Below the pieces are notes generated by a model. That model did no database searches. It was not told the DNA's origin and worked only from the letters and a program-made list of their open reading frames with translations. From Daphnia pulex (Eukaryota > Arthropoda > Branchiopoda > Diplostraca > Daphniidae), in contig NC_060025.1 of assembly GCF_021134715.1 (NCBI RefSeq), positions 3,286,001 through 3,350,000 of the forward strand: DNA of 64,000 nucleotides. The letters are read 5' to 3'. The translations under genes and the position numbers were made by a program. Each line of letters begins with the position of its first letter. Position 1 is the first letter of the stretch. Shown piece by piece: positions 35,728 through 48,617 of this stretch.

Positions 35728-38700
35728 CACATCGCGGCGAATTAATATTTCTCCGACGTCAGTATTCGTAATTAACCGTCAGCAGCTCTGATCCAGTGTC
35801 CATCAGCAGCGGGATTTCCATCAGCAAGTTTCAGCATGTCGATTGTGCTGTCGTCGTGTTCTTTATTCGACTAAAAAAAATTGGGTACAATGTCAAAGAA
35901 AACGAATTTGACTCCACGTACACAATGAACCAGCAGCTTCCGAGTGACGCAATGAACATGTCGCAATCCATCAAAAAGCAGCAAAGGACCACTAGATCCA
36001 GAAAGACGCCGACACTTGATTCCCTTTTAGCCTTTGACGTAATAATATCGCATCCGAGCTCTAGCGTCTCTAGCGTCTTTGTCTAATGAAATTCCGAATT
36101 CTACAGAAAAGTCTGGCGATTCGACCGTTGATGATGAAGCGAATTTCGTCGATTGAGACGCCGAACGGAATTTGCATTTTTCTGCTGCTCTTCTAAATTT
36201 TCTTGCTATGTTTAGAAAAATAGGGCGTCTTGTTTTGTTTTTGTTTTTTGTTTTTGTTTTTTGTTTTGAAATCTCCATACATTTCCCCTGTTAACGTGTT
36301 TGTTTTTCGTTTGTCTCTCGGCCACACATTTTCAATTCAATTTGCTTCTCTTTTTTCTCCCTTCATCTTTTATTGTCGTCGTCTCTTTTGTCCCGGTCCC
36401 TCACGACTTACATTCCAAAACTGGGTTTCCCGGACGGAGACACACAGAGCAAGCCGACATGTGATGCTGTCCGTGATGATGATGTATAAGTGTGTGGAGA
36501 GAACGGGAGACACAAAGCGGATGTCACGACTCGATTTTTGGATTTTTTGATTCTTCGATTTTGTCGTATTTGTTTTTCTCATTTTCGTCATCTTCTTCTT
36601 CTTTTTAGATTTTTTTCCAACGATCGTTTTAAACGTGCCGCCTCCGTGATAAAACAGACGATTTTGCCGTGACTGACGGGCTGCTGGGTGATTTATTTGA
36701 ATAAAATGACGAATATACAGCTCCGTTCACTTGTATAGAGTCGTGTCTCTTGAATAACGTCTGAGGAAACAACAGTGGCCGACGTCGATTTTTCCCGCGT
36801 CTCTTCGCCGACTGACTATAGATGGATCAGAGTTTTCCTTGATGCTGTTCGCGTCTGCAAAGAAGAAAAGAGTCCCCGGTCGGTCCGTTCGGCCAGCGAT
36901 TGGCGCATTGACTAATGGGTCCGTTCATCATTCCTCGCCAGTCGGGGACCAAAAAGATGACACGACCAGGATGCTGCACTGGACCGTGCGGGATCGGCAC
37001 ACAGGATCTCGTTGGAATAATCCAATGTTCTAGTTAATGGTTTGCGTCAATTTCATTGATTTACAGCCTATTCGTCATCCGTCCATAAGTTATCGATTTT
37101 CTTTACGTTTTTAGACTTTTTTCTATCGTAGATGAACTCAAACCAAAATAAAACATGGCCGAGTTTGTTTTTACATAATAGTAGCGCTGTTCATTTCACG
37201 ACGGCCGCTGCTGATGTGTCACACACAAAGGAATTTTAGGCTAATCATACGTCATCTTTGGTTTCAACACAACCGGTGGCCGTTCCACAGGCGAGTGATG
37301 GATGAATCACTCGACAGCACCAAACGTCGAAATTTGATGTGAAATTATGAAATTGGTTTGGAAATTATTTTTCCTTCGGGGAATAAATAACTGGACACAA
37401 GTCGAATGTGAATCTCATTTCGGGTATTTGTGATGATTGATTTTTCGATGTGGAGTTGCCAAGATTTCACAGTTTATTGTTTTCGTGTTTGGCGCGTTAC
37501 GATTTCCTTCCGGGAATCGCACGGTCCTAATTTTAGCTTTCCGTTTGTTTTGTTTTTTTTTGTTTTTTTTTTTTTTTTTTTTTTTTTTTCATTTCAATAT
37601 TTTATTTTGTATCTGCCAAAAGATTGCTGCTGTTTAATTAATGTCCTCACATTTAGACACGGTATTATCATCTGGTCGATGCTGGTAGACATTTTCTGCG
37701 AATTGCCGCTTCGTACGCGGGATCGCGAAATGCCCCAAATTCCATAAAGAAATTCACGTAATAATTTCTAATGTGACGTCCATTTTGTTGTTTGTCTCCT
37801 GCTGCAGAGAGTCGTCTGACGTGACGCGGTGACAATCAATCACACAGCAACAACGAAAAGTCCGCAGGACAAAATTGATTCCATCACACGACGCCTTATG
37901 ATATCAGAAGCAGTTTCTAAGATTCTGGCATCTTGGACGCTCTGACTAGTCTGACAAAGTAGCAAAACCCCGGCCCTGACAAAGTAGCAAAACCCTGCTG
38001 GTACAAAACGCACTGGCTCTTAATTTTGACAGACGACGGAATATTTCCCCCCTCGATCTATTTTTCTCCGATCTTTTCCAAGAATCCCAAAGACAGATGA
38101 TCTGCTGATCTTGAATAGGGATGGAACCCGCTGGATGAATCCAAATTTTTGGTAGGCTGCCACTCTGCCTTGACTCAGGTCAGTGCCAACTTTACAATAT
38201 GCAACACGGCAACTAAAGCGCGGTGTTTTTCGCTTTATAAACCTTAATAATATGTCACGAAATGGGGTCTTTATAGATTTCACGCAGATGGCGTTTGTTA
38301 TTAGCGAACGTAATGATTTCCAAATTGTTAAAATTAATTTACAAGTTGCATCGAGCTCAATCATCCTTTCTTTATTGCTATTGTCAGACAACCCAGACCA
38401 CCTCCTCTCCAGTCTCCACCATATCCTGTGGTTATGACTTTCCATTAGCTTATATAGTGTTGTGCCCCTTTTAAATTCTTTTGGCGACGATATGATTATT
38501 TAATTGCCATTCTGTCTCGACCGTGGCTCGTCGTCATCCAGGAACTGCTCTGAGCGTTCTGTTCTTTCAACTAAAAATAGATTGGCTTCACTCACGCGCA
38601 CGTCACAATCGGCTAATAAAATGTCACAATTCAACTTTTTTTTTTCAAAAACAGACCATTTCTTATTATCAATCAATCGATTTATTGCGATTTTGTTTGA

Positions 38701-41700
38701 TATACTGTTGATCTGGATAACAATCAAGAAAATATGTAGCGATCACGTAAGATAACAGAATGCCGTCTTCTTAATTCCCCCCTCTAAATGATAACCTCGG
38801 CGTTGGGAGATCATGGAGTGATGATTAATGTACTTGAAGAAATTTGAATCCATGCGCCTCGGAAATGATTAAAAGAGCAGCTGTCAGTTGAGCACGGTTA
38901 ATTTCATATTTTGTGGTTCAGCTGCTCATTTCACTCAGTTTGGTCTGTCTGGTTTCTCTCAATTTTGCCAGTGTCCCCGAGTTTCCATGTTTAGAGCTCA
39001 GGGCTTTTCGCTGTTTGGCAGCACTGCCGCTCTTATTGGTGACATCCGCGAATCGCACGGCTGCTGTAATTTTGGCTCATTGGCTCATTGCAGTTGTTGT
39101 TACTGTCCATTTGAGACCTTCATTCGATCGGAGAGAGTGCCGCCCGATATGGGCCATGGAATGTTGGTGGAAATTCCACAGCAACTCATCGCTGTCGTCT
39201 TTCAAAGTGACGTCCTTAATATTTTATAAAAATTTCCAACTGGCAAATTAAATTAAATCACCCAACTTTCTCTCAATTCTACGAATTTAAAGAACGGAGC
39301 AAACAGTCGCTGCTGGTGGATTTCGACCTTAGTAAATCTATACTTTGGCTGTCAGGATCTCATTTTCCAAGAACTTGTTGGATTTCTCCGAATCTTTTCT
39401 GACCCTCCATGACAACAACGTTCAGTGACTCTCTGACCGTTTAATGACTTAACGTCAATGATTTAGGTGACACAACTGGTTACGTGAGTGCTGACCATTG
39501 TCAGCAGTCAATAGGCAGGTACTGAGACGCCTGCAGCAATAGTCGAAATATTTTATCACCAAAACGAAGGACCAGTTCAATCGTTTTTCGTCCCAGTTGG
39601 CGAGTGAACTGCTGAAAAGTGCGGCCGCATTTAATATGTTGTAACGTGTTGCATCACCGCGTTTCTGAAACGCGCCAGCGCTGCACAATCGATCACGATT
39701 GCGCCATCAGCAGAGCCACGACAAAAGGCAGACACACATTTTAAGATGGGGTTTTTCATGGCACCGCCGCAGCAGCTCAATGGGACGAAGAGAATCCGAG
39801 AGCCCTGCAGCAACAGCAGTCTGTTCGAGTTCCTCCGTTTCCCCTAATATCTCGCATTCGTCTCAAAGAATTTACATTTCCCGTGTGCCAAATAATGTTT
39901 CTCTCCGCTCCTATCGTTTCTTCTGTCTCCGCTGGCTGGCCCGCCCGTCTGTTCGGTCACGTAATAATAAGTCGTCGTTATTATCCGCAGTGTAGAATTG
40001 CAGCATGCAGCAACAGCATCGGCTCGGGTGATTTGGCCCATCATCATCGTGTGCGTGCTTTTGTGCAATGGGAAGCCCCATGGACGCAGTCGAGTTATAC
40101 GAAGTATATCAGAGCAGCTGCAAGGCGATACGCCGGCAATAAATAGAAACCGGAGATTTGTTGTACAGCAACACACCAGACACTTTCGTTGACGTTTCAC
40201 AAAATTCAAAGGAATCGGGATCTCCTAAATATATACTATACGGCGAAGTGGTATGGCATCAATTTGATTCTCATTCATTATACACCGTGTTGTTGTTGCT
40301 CAATTGATTTTGCAATTTTTCTATCTTGTCTACTGTTCCCCATTTTTAGGCTTACCACTGAAAATTCCGGATTGTTCATCCATCATCTACCCGTCCATAT
40401 TCCAGTCGTATTCAAGAGCTGCCATATATGGACTGTGCCAATTCTGAAATCAGGAAGAGGGGGGCATTGGCCTCTCAATAGACAGAGACATCATCCATGC
40501 GGATGCTGGTGATACATAAGCAAAGTATTCGGTGATTAGCCTGCACAATAATTGAAGCCAGTATACTTGCAAGGTATCTGTGGTTCACTAAATTGTACAT
40601 TCAAATGTACATGCAGTAGGGACGAAAGAAACTGCACTGTACCTGTTTGCCCTAACAACAACAATTCATTTGTTGTCGGGGTTGTGTTGGAGGGAGTGTT
40701 CATCCAGGGTTGGACAGAAGCAAGTCCCATCCATCAAAAGATCTCCTTAAAAGAAAGAAAGTTTCAACTCTGATATTAAAGAAAATCCAACAGCATCAGA
40801 ATGATGGAAGGGAGGACTGAACGGAATGGAGTGATGGATGAGTGCCTTGTCTATCCTGGACCAAAAGGTAATACCTTTTAATTCTTTCTCTATACCAGGT
40901 CAAGGATGGTGAGATAAAAGAAATTCCAAAAATTCCCCTCAATCCTCCCTCACCACCAAGGCAACGTATGTTTAAATCTCCGTCCACCAGAAACCACGGA
41001 ATTGTGTGTCCCTATTATTAGAGTTGAGGAATAACTATGTCAGTTAAATATTATCGATGCCAAAGATCGAGGAAGCAAACAAGAAGAAAGTGAATAAGGA
41101 AATCCCCGACCTAGACCAATCTTTGACGGAATACAGGGTAGAGGGGGGGGGAGGACGAATCTCATCTATCATTTGGACACGCGCTGCACCTCCAATAACC
41201 AACTCGGCGGTTGCGGTGCGGTTTTTTTTGGGCGGCACGAAACCGGCGCAGTTACATCAGACCCCCCCCCCCCCCCTCCAAAAAAAAGTGAAATGACTGT
41301 AGACATTCTATTGGGAATAGCGAAACCGGTTGGTAAGATCTCAGTTCTGTAGGAAATACGTTAATGCATTTTTAGGTTTTTTACCGTTCCCGGACGTCAT
41401 TTGTATTCTTGAACCGGTTTCGTGATCTTTTTTCTTATCTTAATGGCAATCCGGGTTCGATTCTTGACAAATATGTGCGTGCTTATCTCTTTGGCGACAT
41501 TACAGAAACCGAAATTAAAATCTTCTTGAAACTAAACTTATAGTTTTTGTTGAAAGTAAATTTTCATTTCACACAAAGAAATTGACATTGTAATTATCAA
41601 TAAAACCCGACAATGCGCCAGCCATCCTAAGACGCTGGGATTTTGTCGGAGCTGAGGCAAATGGACCCGATCAACTTTTTTTTTTATGTTTGAGTCGAAT

Positions 41701-42980
41701 TTCAATTTCGTGCGGTTTCGTGTAACCTACAACAGGCGCGGCAACAGTGGATGACGGCATTGAGATATTACGTAGTATTTCGCTTATGACCGGAGTATAG
41801 CTCCATAGATGATATTATCACACGGAAATAATTTGATCGATTTCTGCTACAACATCCGTCAGAAATCCAAGGACGACTAGAGTCGACGAGCGTCTGTCAT
41901 ACTGAGCTAGTACTTTTTCAAGGAGTGCACGAACAGTAGCGCTTTTCACGGTAGACGAGATGAAAAGTGAAAAAGAAACAAACGAAAACCGCATCGAATA
42001 GAATTACTGGGAGTCTGATGGGACTCTTTTTTCTCGGCAAAGTAGCGGAACTACAAGATTACAATAATCAAGAAATGCATTATTGTTTTTCTTTCCTCCT
42101 GTACTAGTGTACAGTATTTTGCAGGTGCTGCTCCAGAGTCGAGTGTATTCGTTCATCACGTATTCTCGTCACGGCGACGGATATGACCAGTGCATTAACT
42201 GCTGATGCTGTAAGTACAGGACTGTTTTATCAGCAGGAGCAGTGCCGACGAGGCGAAGTCAAAGTCGGCAAACGTGAGTGACAACCAAATCCGGTCGACA
42301 ACAACACAAGAACATTTCTCTTCTATATTGTTCTCTGCATGGTGATGATGGGCTAGTAAATGTTGCCCGCCTTGAAGAAGAATTATTGGACGGAATAAAT
42401 GAACTAGGGCAATCCCTGATGGAAGCCTCATGATAACGTGCATGTAGGAGCTACAAGCTACATGTAATTCATTCAAATCCAATCACTAAACCGCTTATTC
42501 AGAGTCAGACATTGAGCTAGTCCAAGGAAGAAAGACGAGGAAAGATAAAAACAAGTTTGACAACTCGATCGCAACGGATGGTATGGACGAGAAATAACAA
42601 TTCCGCCATCAACCAGTTTCAAAAGTTATCTCGTTCAGTCGGGTGTTGATTCATATATTTTCGCACAGCCGAAAGAAGAAAAAAAAAATCGATCGAAAGT
42701 CAACAGCGACAAATTTGATGAAATCGAATGATGTGTCTAGTCTCTATTACGTCAAGCAGGAATGTCGATAAAAAAAAATTACTTTAAGGAATATCACGAT
42801 CGGAATATCTTAGTTCACACCTTTTCATTGACCAACAAATTGAGAAACCCTTCAACCGACTTGTAAATTCAGCAAGAAAATTAATTTGTAGAGAAAACGG
42901 TTTTGATTTGCTATTGAATTTTGCGACTTCTTAGGTGAAGATGGACAGGTAAGATGTAATTGAAAGAAGTCGAAACTCAC
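35728..42980. other. Noncoding stretch between proximal and distal promoters, arm 2
   Basis: Counterpart of 1382-8524. It carries a T27 run at 37563-37589 and a C-run near 41264-41276. No gene was recognised. Divergence from arm 1 rises clearly beyond about 38.5 kb, with substitutions, small indels and a short tandem duplication near 39075-39090. Confidence 0.6.
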
Positions 42981-43185
42981 CTTTTAGCGATGCTTAAACT
43001 TGACCAGTTTACTATGGCAGTGATCTTATGGTGGCAATCGGTTGATTCGCAAAGGTGGTGCTGAGTGAAAAGGTATGATGTTGACGTTTGCGTTTGTCAA
43101 CTCTGAAAATGTTGGTCGACTGAATGCTTGCGGGTCGACTGTCGCCGTTCAACTAACGGCTGCAGTTCTCGCTCTTTTTTATATA
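42981..43185 (-). promoter_or_regulatory. Candidate distal core promoter and noncoding first exon, arm 2
   Basis: Minus-strand counterpart of 1156-1381. The TATA box (43177-43185), initiator TTAGTT (start near 43154) and donor AAAG/GTGAGT (exon end 42981) are all kept. The exon is 174 bp here and 195 bp in arm 1, because the sequence between start site and donor has indels. The first 100 bp or so around the start site is nearly identical in the two arms while the flanks are not. Confidence 0.5.
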
Positions 43186-44479
43186 AAGCGACGAGTAGCA
43201 GGGACGACCGGTGGCGGGTCAGCGAATAAGAAGTTCGCGCAGCGCACGAAATCATTTCTTTCTCTCATCTTGTACTCCACCCCTCCCCCCATTTCTTGGT
43301 ATACATGGCTCACGTTGATTCCTCTTATTGGGAGTCGAACATTTTAAAGACCTTCTGGCAGAGATTTCTTTCTTGCTGTTGATTTCTTTTTGGTTCTCAT
43401 TTTGTTAAGTTGTCCTCCCACGCGCTGCTCTGGTTGTCGTTGAGCGATCTGTTTATGCTAATACCGTTTCTCGGTATTGTGCTAGCCTATTTACGATCAT
43501 GTAATTAACTCTGGCAATTCATCACCGGACGATTGTCAACGACTCTTCGATCCCATGGCATTTTCAGCAAGTGCCGAGTCATTTGTTTCCAGTTCCCCCC
43601 CTCCCCCCACGCCCCTCCGTGATGTTCCAATTAATCTATTGGTTGACTAAACATGTACGACGTTTATCGAGCAGATGGATCGAGTTTCGTTTTCATTCAC
43701 AACATTCCGCTGAGCGTCCCAATTATTTAATTCAGGGAAATTCATTTTCCAAGAAGAAGACGATTTCCGGTTTTGTATTATGTAATTTGATTTGGTTTCA
43801 TTGCCTGCCCACAATACCTAAAAGATTATAAGTTTTGCATTCCTAACTATCGTATAAGTTTTTCTGATTTACTTGTTTTATTCCTTGAATTCTAATGGAA
43901 AATGCAAATGAGTTGGATGGATCACTGATAAATGTCGTGGGCTATCAATTGAATTTTCCTTAGCACAGGGTTGAGTTGTAAAGGACATCACGAACTGTCA
44001 CGAACTCATTGACTGCATTCATTGTGATGCCGAAACGTGATAGCAACAACCAGTTGTTGCTCATCTGCAAAAGTTTTCCATAAGCAAACGTTATTTAGAG
44101 GATAGTGCGCACCTCCGTTGATGATCAAATCACGTCACGAAAAATTGAAAATAAGAAATTATTTAGATAAATATATATTATTAAATTATCTGAGAGTTTT
44201 CCTGTGCTCATCGATTGATTTATGTCGTCATTAAAATCATATGCTCATGAACTTTGCAGTCTCCCGACATAATCTACTGCAGGGTATAGTTTCACCAATT
44301 TTTCCCCGAAATCTGTGCTTCAAGGTACATCCTTGCGTCACAGCAAGATAAATTAGATGGTTAGGTTTTCCCCTTATTTCTCTTACCAAGTAGCCTATTT
44401 ATTATTATTATTATTTTTTATTATTATTTTATTTTTGTTTTGTTTTGTTATCGTCTGATTGTCCTGACATTTTTCTTTG

Positions 44480-47400
44480 GAAATTTAGATTTTCTTTCGG
44501 TTGGAAAAAAGGTGATTGAATTATGTTATCCTATTATTAGCTATTTCGTGAAGCGGTGAAGGAAGACATTATCACTTTTCAGTACAACCCGGCTGTATGC
44601 CCGTCGTGTTATGGATGGGACAAAGGGGCGTTCATTTCCCTACAGGATTTGATTACATAACGAGAAATGGAAGAAACATAAAGGGGATACGAGAGAGAAA
44701 CCTTGGATGGACAATTTTAGGTTATTAATGTTTCATTAAAGGATCATCCGAATCAAATCCATGGCGTACGTAAATAGAAGGCAGTTTTGAACAAAGGAGG
44801 AGAGGATTTCAAAATGGGTCACGTTTCTTCTGAGTATTTCCCCGTTTTCTTCTGCTGTTACTCAACCGTGTAATACACACGACGTAATTATTTTGGTCGA
44901 ACTCTTGTTACATCAGTGCAGCGTCATCGATGTTGTGGGGACTTTTCCTTTGGAAAGCGGACAACTGAAGATGAAAACGACATTGAAGGAAACATAATCT
45001 GTTACATAAGCCAAGAAAGGAACAATCCTCTTGTTATTACACACCTGTGACTACGACCGACTGAAAAGGAAATTCTTTCATTCGGAATTTTAATTCCATC
45101 ATCCCCCCGTTTCCCAGCACAAAAGTTCCAGCGGACTACAACGCCCCCAAGAAAAGTAATAAATATTCATGGTACAATACAAGAGCGGATGATTTCTCTG
45201 TTCAAGTTCAATAGGCTTGTATAGGTACTTGTATGTCCTAAATGTTTGCTGTTTGACCGCGTTTGACAGGTATGATTTGTGGTTTGGTAATTCGGCAGTT
45301 CCTTTGCTCACAAAGAAAAATCGACCGATAGGATTTTCTTTCCTTTTGATTTCCCTCCACCAGCTTGTACTAGTACCTGCCCATCTTCTTTACATTTATT
45401 CTCCCTTTGTCTGTGGCTGTCAGCGGGTTTCCATTTGCTTTTCTTCTTGTGCTGTTTCACGGCAGTTGGGGTCGTCGGGTACGTAGTAGACACACATCGT
45501 TTATCTTTGGGTGTGGGTGTTGATTGTTTGGGCCGTTTTCCTGTTGTTATTGTTTCCCCTTCTTCCTGTCCCGTAACCACGAGTGGCCGGCCCAGCCAAA
45601 AATCCTTTCCCAAAATAAATGCGCCCAGAATGCGCGTGTCGTCCGTATAGGGGCGGATGGTGGCGATGGGCATTCGTTGCGCGTTGAACTGGGACAGTTA
45701 ATTGTTGTTGCGTTTGTTCCCATTGAACCGACCGACCGGTTAACCGAAACAGGAGGAGGACCCACAGCAGAGATTTTGACTCAAATATTTGGTTTCCTCC
45801 CTCACGTGTTGTCGCTACATCATCCGCTTTGTTGTAAGGGACACAAGGATTCCAATTCTTATTTGGTCTTATTTTTCTCTTTTCTTTCTTATCTGTCCGT
45901 GGAAAGAAGTTAGCCCCGTGCTGCGTGTCCCGACGGGTGGCCAACTGCACTGCTGCCCTACAAATTCTAGAAAATTATTCTCGAATTTTCCAACATCAGA
46001 CGATCTCTCACGGCGGGGAGTTTAGTCAACTCTCTCTGCCTCTGGTACCCCTCCGAATTAAAATCCGCGCCATTATTTATAGCCACAGCTGCTCCCCCTC
46101 ATCGATGCTGCTTGCTCCTTTTGCCTTTTGCTTTTTCTTTTTGCGCATAATTTAGCGATCGTTTTCTTCCATTTCCTTTCAGATTATGATTTTCCATGTC
46201 TTGATAATATCGTATTTGGGACCAACCGACTAGAAATGTCAATTGGATTTGAAGCGGTATTATGTCATATTTTTGTTTTTTCACTGAGTTTGAAATTTTG
46301 TATCGGCGTATGTAACCGAATACAAGTCGCTGGATCTGACATTAAGGAACGGGCCAGTATTGCGTTCATATTTTCTACGAAAATCCCCGTTTGAAACAAC
46401 CTGATGACGTAAAGGCTTACAATTTCATGGAACGGAAAAAACAAAAATTTGTTCAGGCAACCACATCATGTGACCGGGTTGCGAGTGCCAATATTTTCAA
46501 AATGGAAAAAGGAAGTTGCCATCGTGAAATCTTACACGCGAATTTCCACGAAGCAACCGCTATCCTTTTTTCCTTGTGCGTCTTATTACAACGTACTACA
46601 TCACGCATACACTCGGCACTGTCAAAGCAGTTTCTCTTTCCACTCCCAAGAAAAAGATATTTTGTCCTCTCCGTTTTCCTCCTGATGTGTCTTTTTATAA
46701 TTCTTTCGTTTCTCCTATTCAGTCAGGTGTACCAATTTAGCTCAGCACTAGTGTGATGCCATTGCTTTGTTATCCAAATAGTTGGCCAAAAAGATAAATA
46801 TAGGCATGTTGACGTATGAAAGGCCCAGCACGTGAGTTTGTCCACGACAAGTGAACCAAAAAAATCTGTTAAAAAATAGCAGCACTTTAACGGAAAGGTT
46901 TCCGATTTGTTGCTGAATGGAAGTTGCGGCACGTGGAACGATTAATCAGTGAGGAAACGGCCAGCAACAAAAAGTCTTGCACATCATTCAATAGAAACTG
47001 TACAATGTGTGAGCCTATGTTAAGGTCGACTTCATCGAGTCCCTCTAATGTTTACTACGATGGATGGAATCAGACGTCATGATGCACGATATCTAGCAGC
47101 GCTCCCAGTGTATACACCGACACATGGAGGAGATTCATCCATCACCGATGGAAGAAGAAAATGCAATTGCGTATTTCTTCCCGCCACAACTGCATCCAAC
47201 AGAAGGTCTTTTAGTCTGAGATTGAATCAATTCCACTTAAATCTTTCGTCAGATTTTCTTTCACTCCACAATAAACAGTTTCCCTAAGTGTGACATTTTC
47301 CTTACTGTTCTTTGCATGTGTGTCTGGTGCGGTTGAATCAAAATTTGACTTTCACTACTTTAAGTGTGGAGTTCCTGTCCATTATATTGTATTGTCTCAA

Positions 47401-48617
47401 ATTGTTTTTCTGGAATAACTTTGCACTTCCCTTCTGGTGTCGTCTGAAGTCAGAAACGGCAAAGAAGAATTTTTAATGAATTAAACAAGTTCGACCTGAA
47501 CACTTTTGAACGTGTATCGCTTATTCTATCATGATGGGCATTTATGGCTCAAAGAAAACAAGATGGGTCTGATTGGAACTAATTTTAGGCTGCATTATTC
47601 ACCAAAAGATTTTATGCTTTTTGGTAGATTGGCAGGATTCTATTTCTGTAAAAAGAAACGGGAATGGGTTATTCATGATCCTGTCATACATATAGCTGAT
47701 ACGTCCTCGGTGGATCGATATCCTTCATATATGATGCGTTCCATTCACTGGGATTCATCCATTCATTCTGTTCATTCATTATCTTCCCAAGAAGGCACGC
47801 AGGAACGAATCTTTCTAGTATTTTTTCGCTTGAGTTTTTTCTTTGGAGTTTACGACATCAAATGGTATTCTCATCCGGTTTTCATTTCCCCTGGAAGACA
47901 TACCCACGCAATTTGTAAGTAATGGCCAATACAAAATATATTGTGACGTGACCTCAATAATTCCAAAGTCAGTATATTACAACCAGTAACAAAAGGTTTG
48001 TTGGCAAAACGTCAATTACGCTTAAGTGAACATTGTTTCCTACATCAAGGTTTTGCATAAATGCATTAACTGCTTGAATCGATTCCCTATCTGCTTTCAT
48101 TCATGAACGATGGCACTTTGCCCATCTCGTTGCCGAGTCAATCCAACTCCGCTCATGGACGATGGTACTGCCGGATGACCATTCATTCATTGAAATGAAA
48201 TTCTTCTGCGTGTATATTTCTTCAGTCGCCATCAACTTCCATTCATAAATGCTGGACGCGTGGGATGCTCTATTCCCCCATTCCCGGAAGGGATTTTTTT
48301 AACGACAACACGTTACGCCCTGCTCCTGTACTTGCGATTCATCCTGATGGCTCACTTTGTCATCAATCATATGAAATCAATCGGCCTGTCCCCCCTCTAT
48401 GCATAGGGTTTGACCATGCCATTCATCTCGTTTTATTAATTCTGACTAGAACAAATTCTTTTGCAATGCACTTATCAACTCGAATTTGCTGCCGTACGCC
48501 GGATAGTCGAATCAACTACGATAGAATCTTTTATTTATTTATTTTTTTCTTATTCGAAAGTTTACACAAGATAAATGAGACTGACAGGACAGTTGAGTTC
48601 GACGTAAAGTTAAGGTT
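44480..48617. other. Intergenic region between palindrome and housekeeping cluster
   Basis: About 4.1 kb with no recognised gene. It holds low-complexity CATTCATT-type stretches near 47740-47790 and 48175-48200, T-rich tracts and reading frames of up to about 140 codons without recognisable domains. Whether its left part belongs to the palindrome arm cannot be judged, because the partner sequence lies outside the window. Confidence 0.6.
48530..48539 (-). terminator. Polyadenylation signal of TAF11
   Basis: On the minus strand this reads as overlapping AATAAA motifs (48530-48535 and 48534-48539), about 80 bases after the TAF11 stop codon, at a normal distance for a short 3' untranslated region. 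Confidence 0.6.

Larger units (their letters stand above)
23804..44479 (-). repeat. Right arm of the 20-kb inverted repeat
   Basis: Reverse complement of 1-20432. The inner boundary is the shared AATGGCC at 23804-23810. It differs from arm 1 by a longer GAA tract, a T27 instead of A25 run, one inserted base in intron 8 (near 24550), two substitutions just upstream of the chordin-like start codon (near 34808) and a base near 37150. Outside about 38.5 kb the two arms diverge more, including a segment of about 125 bp (about 43480-43608) that arm 1 lacks. Homology is still visible at 44479, paired with base 1, so the true outer end may lie further right. Confidence 0.97.

Noticed and set aside
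1..44479. CRISPR-like or bacterial mobile-element interpretation of the repeat
   Set aside because: The DNA is clearly eukaryotic, with spliced metazoan genes; there is one pair of long inverted arms and no short spaced repeats.
45308..45950. Overlapping frames of 120-150 codons on both strands
   Set aside because: They are on opposite strands over the same bases with no family resemblance and no splice or promoter context.
47506..47922. 138-codon open frame in the 44.5-48.6 kb intergenic region
   Set aside because: No recognisable domain, no ATG at its start, and CATTCATT-type low-complexity DNA inside it.
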